Below, in pieces: positions 32,620 to 40,996 of a stretch of DNA of 64,000 nucleotides. The stretch is taken from assembly GCA_946614295.1 (NCBI GenBank), contig CAMOGT010000005.1:1-64000 (forward strand), in the 5' to 3' direction. Numbering within the stretch: position 1 is the first letter of the stretch; each line of letters opens with the position of its first letter. The DNA is from an uncultured Bacteroidales bacterium. Lineage in GTDB: Bacteria > Bacteroidota > Bacteroidia > Bacteroidales > Paludibacteraceae. The position numbers and the translations under genes are program-made. The notes under the pieces were generated by a model. It was not told where the DNA came from. It saw only the letters and a program-made list of their open reading frames with translations, and did not search any database.

Positions 32620-34011
32620 ATGAAAGCAAAATATATTATTAAGGCATATTTGTCCTTATTCCTTATTCCTTGCTCCTTATTCCTCGCTTCCTGCAACAAG
32701 TGGGACAACTCCTTCGCTGTCAACGGCGATTGTAAGATAGACAGTCTCATGCTCGATACCTATGCCGGCGTGGTGGATCATGCGGCGCGTACCGTGGTGG
32801 TAGGAGTGCCGGAGAACCATGACGACCAACTCATGACGATCACCCGTCTGGATCTCTCTGCCGGTGCTACCGCGAACCACAAGGTGGGCGAAAAGGTGAA
32901 CATGACTACCCCGCTCGCTATCCGCGTGACGAACGGCAATGTCTTCCAGGACTATAAAGTATCGGTGAAGCATGACGAGGCGCGTATCCTCTCCTTCGCC
33001 CTCAACGAGACCTACTTAGGTATCATCGACCAGACCGCCAGAACCATCTCCGTCTCCGTACCGGTCGGCACGGACCTCAAGAACCTCGTTCCGACGGTTA
33101 AGACTACCGATGGCGCTACGCTCTCTCCGCGTGCCGGAGTGCCGTGCGACTTTACTAATCCGGTTGAGTTCACCGTTGCGTATAACACCGCTTCGACCAC
33201 GTATACCGTTACTGTCAAGGAGAAAGGCAACCCCGTTGTCCTCTATCTCGGTCTGGCTCAGACGGTAGCCCAACTCAACCCCGAGGAGCAGGAGGCAGTC
33301 AACTGGATGCTGGCTAATGTGGAGAACTCCGACTATGCTTCGTTCACCGATCTGGCGGCTAACCGCGTGGTGCTGACCGACTGCAAGGTTATCTGGTGGC
33401 ACTTCCATGTGGACGGAGGTCTGGAGGGCAAAGAGCGCTTTGTACAGGCTGCGCCCGAAGTGATGGATCCGCTGGCGTTGGACAAACTCAAATCGTTCTA
33501 CCAGGCAGGCGGTTCGTTCCTCCTTACCCGCTATGCCGTTAACCTGCCGTTCTTCCTGGGCGAAGCCGAGTGCTTCCCGAATAACGCATGGGGTGGCAAA
33601 GAGGCGGAGGCCGATCGCGTAGGAAATCCGTGGGAGTTCGCTATCACCGGACATACCGACCATGCCCTCTGGCAGAACCTGACCATGAACCCGACCGCAC
33701 CCGATCATGTCTATACCTGCGACGAGGGATACAAGATCACCAACTCCACCGCACAGTACCATATCGGTACCGACTGGGGCGGATACGACGACCGCGAGGT
33801 CTTCCGCCAGAAGACAGGTGCCTATGACATCGCCGGCGGTAACGACGCCGTAGTGGCGTGGGAGTTCAAGCGGACCGCTGACCACGGCGCAATCATCTGT
33901 ATCGGCTCCGGTTGCTACGACTGGTACACCATCTCCGACGAAGGTAAGGACTACTACCACCACAACGTGGAGAAGATAACCGAAAATGCGTTTAACTATC
34001 TCAAACAATAA
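32620..34011 (+). CDS. DUF4960-like surface glycan-binding lipoprotein
   Basis: Start set at 32620 (MKAKYIIKAYL), 463 residues, since the upstream in-frame codon lies inside a repeat. A lipoprotein signal (LFLASC) is followed by two Ig-like beta-sandwich segments (about residues 30-120 and 120-205, the second ending TVTVKEKGN) and a C-terminal DUF4960-like domain of about 250 residues. Such proteins occupy this position in levan loci, where they bind fructan at the surface. No catalytic residues are recognised. The spacer to the GH32 gene is 6 bases. Confidence 0.75.
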   Translation: MKAKYIIKAYLSLFLIPCSLFLASCNKWDNSFAVNGDCKIDSLMLDTYAGVVDHAARTVVVGVPENHDDQLMTITRLDLSAGATANHKVGEKVNMTTPLAIRVTNGNVFQDYKVSVKHDEARILSFALNETYLGIIDQTARTISVSVPVGTDLKNLVPTVKTTDGATLSPRAGVPCDFTNPVEFTVAYNTASTTYTVTVKEKGNPVVLYLGLAQTVAQLNPEEQEAVNWMLANVENSDYASFTDLAANRVVLTDCKVIWWHFHVDGGLEGKERFVQAAPEVMDPLALDKLKSFYQAGGSFLLTRYAVNLPFFLGEAECFPNNAWGGKEAEADRVGNPWEFAITGHTDHALWQNLTMNPTAPDHVYTCDEGYKITNSTAQYHIGTDWGGYDDREVFRQKTGAYDIAGGNDAVVAWEFKRTADHGAIICIGSGCYDWYTISDEGKDYYHHNVEKITENAFNYLKQ

Positions 34012-34017
34012 GGACAT

Positions 34018-35649
34018 ATGAAAACAATCAGTAAAATAGCTCTTGTACTTTGTACATTGTCCCTTTGTACATTGTTTACAGCATGCCAGGAGAATATCCC
34101 GCAGGAGCAGAAGGACTGGGAGTCCACAACCGACTATTTCAATGCGTCGGACGAGGCAGCCACTACGACTTATTACAAACCCTCCGTCGGTTCGGTCGGT
34201 GACCCGCTGCCGTTCTATGATCCGGTGGCTAAGGACTATAAGATCCTCTACCTCCATAATTTCGAGAAGAACATGGACCAGACCTTCCACCCGCTCTGGG
34301 GACTCCGTACGACGGATGCCGCTACTTATACCCAGATGGGCGAGGTGCTGCCTACCGGACTCGCCGGCGAGCAGGACGCTGCTCTCGGTACCGGGTGTAT
34401 CGTCTATGACGAGGAGGCTAAACTCTACTACATCTACTACACCGGCGAGCGGTACAAACCCGCCGCCGATGAGGACCGTCAGGTCGTCATGCGCGCTACC
34501 AGCCCTGATTTCGTGACCTGGACCAAGGATCCGCTCTTCCGTCTCCGCGGTGCGGACTACGGCTATATCAGCTTGCAGGATTTCCGTGATCCATATATCT
34601 GGCGTATGGAAGACGGATGGCACATGATCGTGGCTACTAGACAAACGCCACCGGATCCGGCCAAGCCCAATGAGAACGGGGTGCTTGCCGAGTTTGTCTC
34701 TGCAGACCTCAAGAATTGGGAACACAAAGGCGCCTTCTCCAAGATGATCTGGGATCGTTTCCTCGAGTGTCCGAACGTGTTCAAGATGGGCGACTGGTGG
34801 TACCTCACCTATAGCGACATGTCCGCTTTCGAGCGCCGCGTGCACTACCTCAAGGGCAAGACCATCGACGAACTCAAGGCGGCTACTAACCCCAACTGGC
34901 CCGACTCCAAGGAGGGCGCACTCGACTGCCGTGCTTTCTATGCCGGCAACACCGCTTCCGACGGTACCGACCGGTATATGTGGGGGTGGTGCCCCGAGCG
35001 CCGCGGTAAGGACAACACCGACATCTCTGCCGAGGCGGAACCCAAATGGGGCGGTACCCTCGTAGCGCACAAGCTCATGCAACGCGAGGACGGTACGCTC
35101 TACCTTGCCCCGGTTCCGGCGATGAACGACAAGTACGCGGCGGCAAAGGACGTGAAGGTGGTCAAGACCTGGGGCATCGAGGAGGGTAACCTCACCATAG
35201 CCGACAGCGTCTATACCATGGCGGCATACAGCTCCGTCATGTTCAGCACCCTCGGCTACCACAACCACCTCTCCATGACCGTCACTACGGACTCCAAGGC
35301 GGACCGGTTCGGCATCTCTTTCGTCCGCGGAGACCGCAAGGATGGCGATAAGACCTACGAGAAATACTACTCCATCATGGTATGCCCCGACGGAGACAAG
35401 CACTTTATCCGCTTCGAGGAAGAGCAGGGCAAATGGGAACTCAAGGGCGGCGGAAGTTATGCTTTCGATACACCCGAGGACAATACCTATAAGATCGATA
35501 TCTATACCGATAACTCCGTCCTCGTCATGTATATCAACGACATCGTCACCTACACCCAGCGTATCTACGGTATCCAGCGTAACTGCTGGTCCGTCAACTG
35601 CTACGAAGGTGGCATGACACTCAAGGATCTTCGGATCAAACAATATTAA
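34018..35649 (+). CDS. GH32-family fructanase, surface lipoprotein (levanase/inulinase type)
   Basis: GH32 enzymes hydrolyse fructosyl linkages of levan, inulin or sucrose. The 543-residue protein has a lipoprotein signal (LFTAC), a five-bladed propeller domain and a C-terminal beta-sandwich (about residues 380-543). The three GH32 active-site regions are visible in diverged form: GDPLPFYDP with the candidate nucleophile Asp62 (in place of WMNDPNG), FRDP at 189-192 with the transition-state Asp191, and FLECPNVF with the acid/base Glu250. The lipoprotein signal and position after SusC/SusD and a binding protein match the surface endo-levanase of Bacteroides; levan rather than inulin is inferred from that synteny only. 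Confidence 0.88.
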   Translation: MKTISKIALVLCTLSLCTLFTACQENIPQEQKDWESTTDYFNASDEAATTTYYKPSVGSVGDPLPFYDPVAKDYKILYLHNFEKNMDQTFHPLWGLRTTDAATYTQMGEVLPTGLAGEQDAALGTGCIVYDEEAKLYYIYYTGERYKPAADEDRQVVMRATSPDFVTWTKDPLFRLRGADYGYISLQDFRDPYIWRMEDGWHMIVATRQTPPDPAKPNENGVLAEFVSADLKNWEHKGAFSKMIWDRFLECPNVFKMGDWWYLTYSDMSAFERRVHYLKGKTIDELKAATNPNWPDSKEGALDCRAFYAGNTASDGTDRYMWGWCPERRGKDNTDISAEAEPKWGGTLVAHKLMQREDGTLYLAPVPAMNDKYAAAKDVKVVKTWGIEEGNLTIADSVYTMAAYSSVMFSTLGYHNHLSMTVTTDSKADRFGISFVRGDRKDGDKTYEKYYSIMVCPDGDKHFIRFEEEQGKWELKGGGSYAFDTPEDNTYKIDIYTDNSVLVMYINDIVTYTQRIYGIQRNCWSVNCYEGGMTLKDLRIKQY

Positions 35650-35658
35650 TTATTAACC

Positions 35659-35692
35659 GGAGAAGGGGCAGGTATGTGCCTGCCCCTTCTCC
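35659..35692 (+). terminator. strong hairpin between the GH32 gene and next gene
   Basis: A perfect 14-bp stem GGAGAAGGGGCAGG/CCTGCCCCTTCTCC with a 6-base loop, then ACAAATTTTT. It ends 17 bases before the next start, with no promoter between, so it may be a partial terminator or an mRNA-stabilising structure that lowers expression of the last gene. Confidence 0.7.
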
Positions 35693-35709
35693 ACAAATTT
35701 TTAAAACTT

Positions 35710-36558
35710 ATGAAAAAAATTACTCTTTTGGCTGCGCTTTTCGCAGCAATGACCATCAATGCAACGGACATCTGGACGGGGAACCACGCAGTTACGTGGG
35801 GGACTGCCCTCAATTTGAACGCCACTACTTTTGAGAACGCACAGCCGGGGGATGCACTGAAAGTGTTCTTCAGCGACGCCTCTGACGGTATTGAATTCAA
35901 AGCAAATGGCGTAAACATCGCCGGCTCGCGTAAGAATGCGTGGATTAGCGGTGACGGCGCTTACGAACTGTACCTCACGCCGGGGGCTGTAGAGGCCATC
36001 AAGGCGCACGGCCTGGAGATCGTCGGCAATCATTTCACGGTAACAAAAGTGGAACTGAACGAAGTAGAAGGTCGCGAAGGCATGACTACTATGTGGAGAG
36101 GTCTCTATTGGGCAGACGGATGGGAAAATGACCCGATGCTCTTCTATCCCGCTATCGCAACCACAGTCGATTGGAACGACTATTCCGCTATCCGTGTATA
36201 TCACGAGGCTGGACGCTCGGATTTTGAAGTGAACTTCAAGAAGTCTTGGGAAGAAGGTGGTCATATCGGCGGTATTAGTGATATGACTGCCGGTGACGGT
36301 TATGTAGAGTTGCCCTTGACCGACGAAAGACGTGCCCTCTTGGCTTCTATTGACAATGAGCTTATCGTGCAGTTCTACAAAGGCGATGACAAAGCTGCGT
36401 TCAACGTAACCGAGATCGTACTTGTTATGAAGAAGGAAACTACCGCTATCGACAACACCGCTGTTGAGAGCAAGGCTGTTAAGTTCTTCGAGAACGGACA
36501 ACTCGTGATCATCAAGAATGGTGTTAAGTACAACGCCCTCGGCGCCGAGATCCGTTAA
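35710..36558 (+). CDS. small secreted protein with C-terminal sorting-like motif, fructan locus
   Basis: Start set at 35710 (MKKITLLAALF), 282 residues. A signal peptide (cleaved after TINA) precedes a beta-rich body of two similar-sized parts (about residues 20-115 and 120-245), with WTGNHAVTWG and WRGLYWADGWEND, suggesting carbohydrate-binding-type sandwiches. It ends FFENGQLVIIKNGVKYNAL plus GAEIR, the C-terminal motif shared with six other proteins here. Function unknown; a secreted fructan-binding role is plausible by context. Confidence 0.75.
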   Translation: MKKITLLAALFAAMTINATDIWTGNHAVTWGTALNLNATTFENAQPGDALKVFFSDASDGIEFKANGVNIAGSRKNAWISGDGAYELYLTPGAVEAIKAHGLEIVGNHFTVTKVELNEVEGREGMTTMWRGLYWADGWENDPMLFYPAIATTVDWNDYSAIRVYHEAGRSDFEVNFKKSWEEGGHIGGISDMTAGDGYVELPLTDERRALLASIDNELIVQFYKGDDKAAFNVTEIVLVMKKETTAIDNTAVESKAVKFFENGQLVIIKNGVKYNALGAEIR

Positions 36559-36584
36559 AAGGCATTATAAAGGCTAAAGGTAAG

Positions 36585-36612
36585 AAAAATCGTCCTTCGG
36601 GGCGATTTTTTT
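36585..36612 (+). terminator. rho-independent terminator of the fructan operon
   Basis: AAAAATCGTCC-TTCG-GGGCGATTTTTTT: an 11-bp stem with one wobble, a tetraloop and a T-run, 27 bases after the last stop. Confidence 0.85.
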
Positions 36613-36641
36613 TGCGTATATCAAAAAAAGCCGTACCTTTG
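36612..36641 (+). promoter_or_regulatory. orphan promoter in the gap between fructan and alginate loci
   Basis: TTG (36612-36614, overlapping the terminator T-run), a 19-base spacer and TACCTTTG (36634-36641) match the consensus. A second TACCTTTG at 36667-36674 and a third at 36805-36812 have no clear -33 box. No coding gene starts for about 600 bases. Confidence 0.55.
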
Positions 36642-36647
36642 CGCTAC

Positions 36648-36856
36648 TCCTGCGCTACTCTTGGGCTACCTTTGCACCGTAAATGAAAAATGGTAAATGA
36701 CTCATTGCCACGTAATTACACCTCTTTTGAAAAAAAATACCCTCTTTCTAATGTCATAAGCATCCTTCACCTTTTATTTTCCGCCTAACTTCCAGTTAAT
36801 CGTATACCTTTGCTATACCCTTACTATACCCCGGCATTTAATGCCGGTATTTTCTT
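36648..36856 (+). ncRNA. candidate small RNA between the fructan and alginate loci
   Basis: The interval from just after the orphan promoter to the terminator hairpin at 36831 would give an RNA of about 200 bases. It has no usable open frame (the ATGs are followed by stops within a few codons). Repeated GCTACTCT/CTATACCC words occur in it. Support is only promoter plus terminator; no known RNA family is recognised. Confidence 0.25.
36831..36856 (+). terminator. terminator-like hairpin in the intergenic gap
   Basis: CCGGCAT-TTA-ATGCCGG followed by TATTTTCTT. It would end a transcript from the orphan promoter. Confidence 0.55.
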
Positions 36857-37122
36857 CGTTAGTTACGTGGGATAGTATCCCGCATTATATTCTTTGCATT
36901 TTTTGACCAAGAAAAATAAATCTGTTTAATTTGTTAAATTTGTGGACTGATAAAATAGCATGAAACAGCAATAAATATGGGGGGCGAAAGGCTAAAGGTA
37001 ATTCACAATTCACAAAGCGTCCTATTGGCTTTGGTACAAACAGATGAGTCCGTACGGATATTAGAACCTTGTACTAAACTCTAAAAGCCATTAGTACATT
37101 GTAAATTGTACATTGTACATTG
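36857..37122. other. non-coding spacer, no gene seen
   Basis: The rest of the 625-base gap is AT-rich. It holds a short palindrome GGGATA-G-TATCCC (36869-36881) and two patches of spacer repeats: GGCGAAAGGCTAAAGGTAA with AATTCACAATTCACAA near 36985-37015, and GTACATTGTAAATTG units near 37093-37122. No gene or consensus promoter with both boxes was found. Confidence 0.6.
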
Positions 37123-37150
37123 AAAAAAACGTCCATCGGGGCTTTTTTTT
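37123..37150 (+). terminator. terminator-like hairpin before the alginate operon
   Basis: A run of A, the short stem GTCC-ATCG-GGGC and a run of eight T resemble the terminator at 36585-36612. No obvious gene lies upstream, so it may be a relic or act on the gap transcript. Confidence 0.4.
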
Positions 37151-37170
37151 CAATTTTTTTTAAGAAATAC

Positions 37171-37201
37171 TTGTGTATTTCAAACTTTTGTTGTATCTTT
37201 G
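37171..37201 (+). promoter_or_regulatory. promoter of the PL17-kdgF-MFS-SDR operon
   Basis: TTG (37171-37173), a 20-base spacer and TATCTTTG (37194-37201) match the consensus, 37 bases before the PL17 start. Confidence 0.75.
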
Positions 37202-37213
37202 CACCAAATTTCG

Positions 37214-37227
37214 ATTGGTTAACCAAT
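37214..37227. promoter_or_regulatory. GntR/FadR-type operator palindrome, first alginate operon
   Basis: ATTGGTTAACCAAT, a perfect 14-base palindrome starting 12 bases after the -7 box, so it covers the transcription start. It resembles the operators of hexuronate-responsive GntR proteins such as UxuR/ExuR (AATTGGTATACCAATT). The same palindrome occurs at 42756-42771. Binding by the GntR protein at 41807-42508 is inferred. Confidence 0.75.
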
Positions 37228-37238
37228 TTATTGCACTC

Positions 37239-39293
37239 ATGAAACACATTTTTTATAGTATTTTGCCCGTATTGGTAGTTACTCTTACTGCGTGTCATAA
37301 CTCTGCGTATGATGCTTCATACGCGTATGCCAAGTCCGTGGCGGACGAGGCTCTGTCCCAACCGATCGACGTGCCTGTTCCTCATGATGCTGCCGGCGGT
37401 TATACGCATGAGCAGCATAAAAATAACTACTATGCGATGTATTATGCCGGTTTTCTGTATGATGATACGGGCGACGAGCGGTATGCCGCGTATGTGCGGG
37501 AGATGATGTTGCAATATGCCGCCATGTATCCTTCCTTGGGCGAACATCCTTACAAAGGCTCTCCTGTGCCGGGACGGCTGTTTTGGCAAACGCTCAACGA
37601 GTCCGTTTGGTTAGTGCATACCTCGCAGGCGTATGCGTACATATATCCTTATTTAAGTGCAGCCGACCGGGACAGTATCGAACAGAATCTGTTGTTTCCT
37701 GTCTGTGCGTTTATCGAGCGCGGTACAGAGGCTAATTATGCGACCTTCAACCGGATGCATAATCACGCTACTTGGGCGTGTGCGGCAGTTGGAATGACCG
37801 GCTATGCTACGGGTAACCGCGAACTGGTGGACAAAGCACTCTACGGCTCTGAAAAGGACGGTAAGGCGGGCTTCCTGCTCCAAATGGAGGAACTCTTCTC
37901 GCCCGACGGCTATTTTACGGAAGGCGCCTATTATCTGCGTTATGCCATATGGCCATTCATGCTCTTTGCGCAGGTGATAGAGAAGAACGAGCCGGAGTTG
38001 CATATTTTTGCGCGCCGTGACGGTATCCTGCTCAAAGCGGTCAATGCCTTGCTGCAGCAGGCGTACGACGGAGTGATCATCCGCACGAACGATGCGCTCA
38101 AAAAGACTTACAGCACGCAGGAGATTGTGGCCGCGGTCGATATCGCGTATTGGGCGAGCCGTGACCCTCAGCTGCTCTCCATAGCCGCGGAGCAGGGTTC
38201 GTTCGTTCTCTCCGAGGCTGGACGCGTGACGGCTCAAGCAATTGCAGAGGGTAAAGCCGTGCCGTTCCGCTACCGTTCAGTGGTCTATCACGACGGTGCT
38301 GACGGATCGCAAGGAGGTGTGGCTATTATCCGTGGCAGCGAAGCGAGGGATGGTTTTATGTTTACGATGAAAGCTACCTCGCATGGTTTGTCTCACGGTC
38401 ATTACGACAAAATGACCATTGCCCTCTATGACGACGGAAATGAGATCCTGACCGACTACGGCGCAGCGCGGTTTCTCAATATCGAGTCGAAAAGCGGTGG
38501 CCGTTATACGCATGAGAACGACACGTATGCCCAACAGACGGTAGCGCATAACACAGCGGTGGTTGATGGCACTTCGCATTTCCACGCAGATTACAAGACC
38601 TCTATGCAATATTCTTCTGTGATTACGTACACATCGCTGACAGACAGCATCTCCGAAGTCTCTGTACTGGATACAGCAGCATATTACAAGGAACGCGTGC
38701 GTATGCGTCGCACGATAGCTGTGATGCAACCCAGAATGGCAGGAACGGAATATCCAATCGTGATAGACATCCTCCGCCTATCGTCTCCCGAGAAGCATGT
38801 CTATGACCTGCCGTTCCATTTCAGCGGACATATGATCAACACTTCTTTCCCGGCTCGCAAAGAAACGGATCATCTGACCGTTATGGGCTCGTCATACGGC
38901 TATGAGCACCTATGGAAGGAGTGTGAGAGCGCGCTTACATCCGGCAATGCGTGGTTTACGATCCTTCAAGGTGAGCGTTTCTATTCCGTCACCACTACCA
39001 TGGACGCAGAAGCCGGTGCTAAAGCATTCCTCGTGCGCTCCGGCGCGAATGATCCGGATAACAACCTCCGTTCCGAGCCTGCTGTTCTTTTCCGCCAAGA
39101 AGGTAAATCGGATCATGTCTTTGCTTCGGTGATCGAGCCGCACGGCTTGTTCGATCCGAATTTGGAACTGACCAAAGGCTATCTGCCTCAAACGGAGCAT
39201 ATCCGCGTGGTGGAGGACGACGAGACACATACCACCGTAGAGGTTCTTCTCCGCGGGAAAGAGAAACCAATTGTTTACACTATAAATTATTGA
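37239..39293 (+). CDS. PL17 oligoalginate lyase, lipoprotein
   Basis: Exolytic lyase that releases unsaturated uronate monomers (DEH precursor) from oligoalginate. Start set at 37239, 684 residues. A lipoprotein signal with LTAC (Cys19) is followed by the (alpha/alpha) toroid domain (about residues 25-330) and the heparinase II/III-like beta-sheet domain (about 355-684). Residues matching the family active site are visible: Asn175-His176 in RMHNHATWA, Tyr231/232 in GAYYLRYA, and the tyrosine in HENDTYAQQTVAHNT. First gene of the operon with kdgF, MFS and SDR genes, which carry out the next steps. Confidence 0.92.
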   Translation: MKHIFYSILPVLVVTLTACHNSAYDASYAYAKSVADEALSQPIDVPVPHDAAGGYTHEQHKNNYYAMYYAGFLYDDTGDERYAAYVREMMLQYAAMYPSLGEHPYKGSPVPGRLFWQTLNESVWLVHTSQAYAYIYPYLSAADRDSIEQNLLFPVCAFIERGTEANYATFNRMHNHATWACAAVGMTGYATGNRELVDKALYGSEKDGKAGFLLQMEELFSPDGYFTEGAYYLRYAIWPFMLFAQVIEKNEPELHIFARRDGILLKAVNALLQQAYDGVIIRTNDALKKTYSTQEIVAAVDIAYWASRDPQLLSIAAEQGSFVLSEAGRVTAQAIAEGKAVPFRYRSVVYHDGADGSQGGVAIIRGSEARDGFMFTMKATSHGLSHGHYDKMTIALYDDGNEILTDYGAARFLNIESKSGGRYTHENDTYAQQTVAHNTAVVDGTSHFHADYKTSMQYSSVITYTSLTDSISEVSVLDTAAYYKERVRMRRTIAVMQPRMAGTEYPIVIDILRLSSPEKHVYDLPFHFSGHMINTSFPARKETDHLTVMGSSYGYEHLWKECESALTSGNAWFTILQGERFYSVTTTMDAEAGAKAFLVRSGANDPDNNLRSEPAVLFRQEGKSDHVFASVIEPHGLFDPNLELTKGYLPQTEHIRVVEDDETHTTVEVLLRGKEKPIVYTINY

Positions 39294-39297
39294 TTGT

Positions 39298-39639
39298 ATG
39301 AAAACACACAGTGCAAGTTTTTGTTTAGCAAAAGACATCAAATGGGAAAACCCGTGTCCTGGTGTCCGCCGCCAGGTAATGGCTTATGATGGCCAGTTGA
39401 TGTTAGTTAAAGTATGTTTTGAGAAAGGTGCCGTCGGCACTCCTCATGAGCATTATCACTCCCAAGCCACCTATGTAGCGAAGGGCAAATTCGAGATGCT
39501 TATCGGAGATGAGAAACGAATCATATCGGAGGGTGACGCATACTATATTGCCCCGGACGAATGGCATGGATGTGTATGTCTTGAGGAGGGTGTTTTGATT
39601 GACACTTTCTCCCCGATGCGTGCGGATTTTTTATCCTAA
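39298..39639 (+). CDS. kdgF: KdgF, cupin uronate-linearising protein
   Basis: KdgF converts the unsaturated cyclic monouronate released by lyases to the linear keto sugar DEH. The 113-residue single cupin has metal-ligand residues in TPHEHYHSQATY (His50, His52 and nearby) and His90 in DEWHGCVC, with the usual GEKGAVG-like and GDAYYIAP turns. It starts 4 bases after the PL17 stop. Length and ligands are normal for the family. Confidence 0.92.
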   Translation: MKTHSASFCLAKDIKWENPCPGVRRQVMAYDGQLMLVKVCFEKGAVGTPHEHYHSQATYVAKGKFEMLIGDEKRIISEGDAYYIAPDEWHGCVCLEEGVLIDTFSPMRADFLS

Positions 39640-39657
39640 CACAAAACTATAAAGCGT

Positions 39658-40959
39658 ATGAAAATCAAAGGATTAAGATGGTGGATACTAGCGCTTGTCG
39701 TCATCGTCACCATCATTAACTATCTGGACCGCAACACGCTCGGAATCATGTGGGCGCACATAGTGGAGGATCTGGGCTTGATCGATCGCGAGGGACTGAC
39801 CGATGCGGAATTCAACAGCCGTAGTAAGGAGTTGTTCGCCTATATCAACATGTTCTTCATGGTAGCCTATGGCATTTCGCAGATGTTGTCCGGAAAGCTG
39901 TATGACAAGATGGGCACCCGTCTGGGCTTCACTTTCTCGGCGCTTATCTGGGGTGTCAGCGACATGCTTATGGCGCTGGCTACCGGCGTCAAGTCCATCT
40001 GCGGTTTCCGTGCCGGCTTGGGTTTGGGCGTAGCCGGTCCATGGCCTGGTGCAGTGAAGAGCAATGCAGAATGGTTTCCGCAGAAAGAGCGCGCCATGGC
40101 ACAGGGCTTATTCAACGCCGGTGCATCTATCGGAGCTATTCTCGCGCCGATTCTCATTGCGCTCATATGCGCCTCTTTCGGATGGAAAATGACATTTATA
40201 TGCATCGGTATCTTAGCTCCTTTATGGGTTATTCCTTGGCTGTGGTTACGCAAAACCGGTCCGAAGGATCACCCGTATATCACGGAGGAAGAAAAGGAAT
40301 ATATCATCACCGGTCAGCCGGAGTGCAAAGTAACGAATGACAAAGGTCTCAGCTGGGGTCAATTACTCTCGCGCCGCAAGAGTTACGCCGTAATCCTTTC
40401 CCGTTTCTTTCTGGATCCCGTATGGTGGATGTTCGTTACGTGGCTGCCGATTTATCTGGGGCAGAAATATAACATGGACCTGAAAGCCTTGGCGGCACAT
40501 ATGTGGATTCCGTATGTGGGTGCAGCTCTCGGTTCTATTGCCGGCGGATGGATGTCGAGCCATTTGGTCAGTGCAGGCAAAACCGTCAATTTTGCGCGCA
40601 AGGCTTCAATCGTTTTAGGTGCACTAATTACCCTGCCGGCATTGATATATGTTGCTTTTGTGCATGACCCGATGGTGGCCGTGATCTGCATGGCGGTGAT
40701 CCTCTTCGGTTTCCAGTTTACGATGAATAATATCCAGACCTTGGCAAGCGACATGTACACCGGCAAGAGCGTCGGTTCGTTAGCCGGTTTAGGTGGTGCT
40801 GCGGCAACATTGGGCACGATCCTCTCGATCTGTTTTATCCCGATGCTGACAGCCGGAGATAACTGGACACCGTTCTTCATCATGGGTGCCGCATTGGTCC
40901 CCATCAGCGTTTGCTGCGTCTTCCTTTTCGGCAAGAAGATAGAGCATGACAATTCGTAA
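39658..40959 (+). CDS. MFS transporter, hexuronate (ACS) type
   Basis: Inner-membrane importer of a monouronate, most likely DEH. The 433-residue protein has 12 predicted membrane helices; the start (MKIKGLRWWILALVVIVTII with NYLDRNTLG) and SGKLYDKMGTRLGFTFSA are typical of the anion:cation symporter branch that includes ExuT. WFPQKERAMAQGLFNAG is the conserved segment of helix 4-5. Position between kdgF and the DEH reductase supports a periplasm-to-cytosol role in alginate use. Confidence 0.9.
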   Translation: MKIKGLRWWILALVVIVTIINYLDRNTLGIMWAHIVEDLGLIDREGLTDAEFNSRSKELFAYINMFFMVAYGISQMLSGKLYDKMGTRLGFTFSALIWGVSDMLMALATGVKSICGFRAGLGLGVAGPWPGAVKSNAEWFPQKERAMAQGLFNAGASIGAILAPILIALICASFGWKMTFICIGILAPLWVIPWLWLRKTGPKDHPYITEEEKEYIITGQPECKVTNDKGLSWGQLLSRRKSYAVILSRFFLDPVWWMFVTWLPIYLGQKYNMDLKALAAHMWIPYVGAALGSIAGGWMSSHLVSAGKTVNFARKASIVLGALITLPALIYVAFVHDPMVAVICMAVILFGFQFTMNNIQTLASDMYTGKSVGSLAGLGGAAATLGTILSICFIPMLTAGDNWTPFFIMGAALVPISVCCVFLFGKKIEHDNS

Positions 40960-40996
40960 TAGTCAAAATTACTAACCCTTATTAATACTTATTATT

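Noticed and set aside
33016..35643. Open frame of 875 codons antisense to the DUF4960-like and GH32 genes
   Set aside because: It spans two real genes and their spacer on the other strand and has no recognisable domain or promoter.
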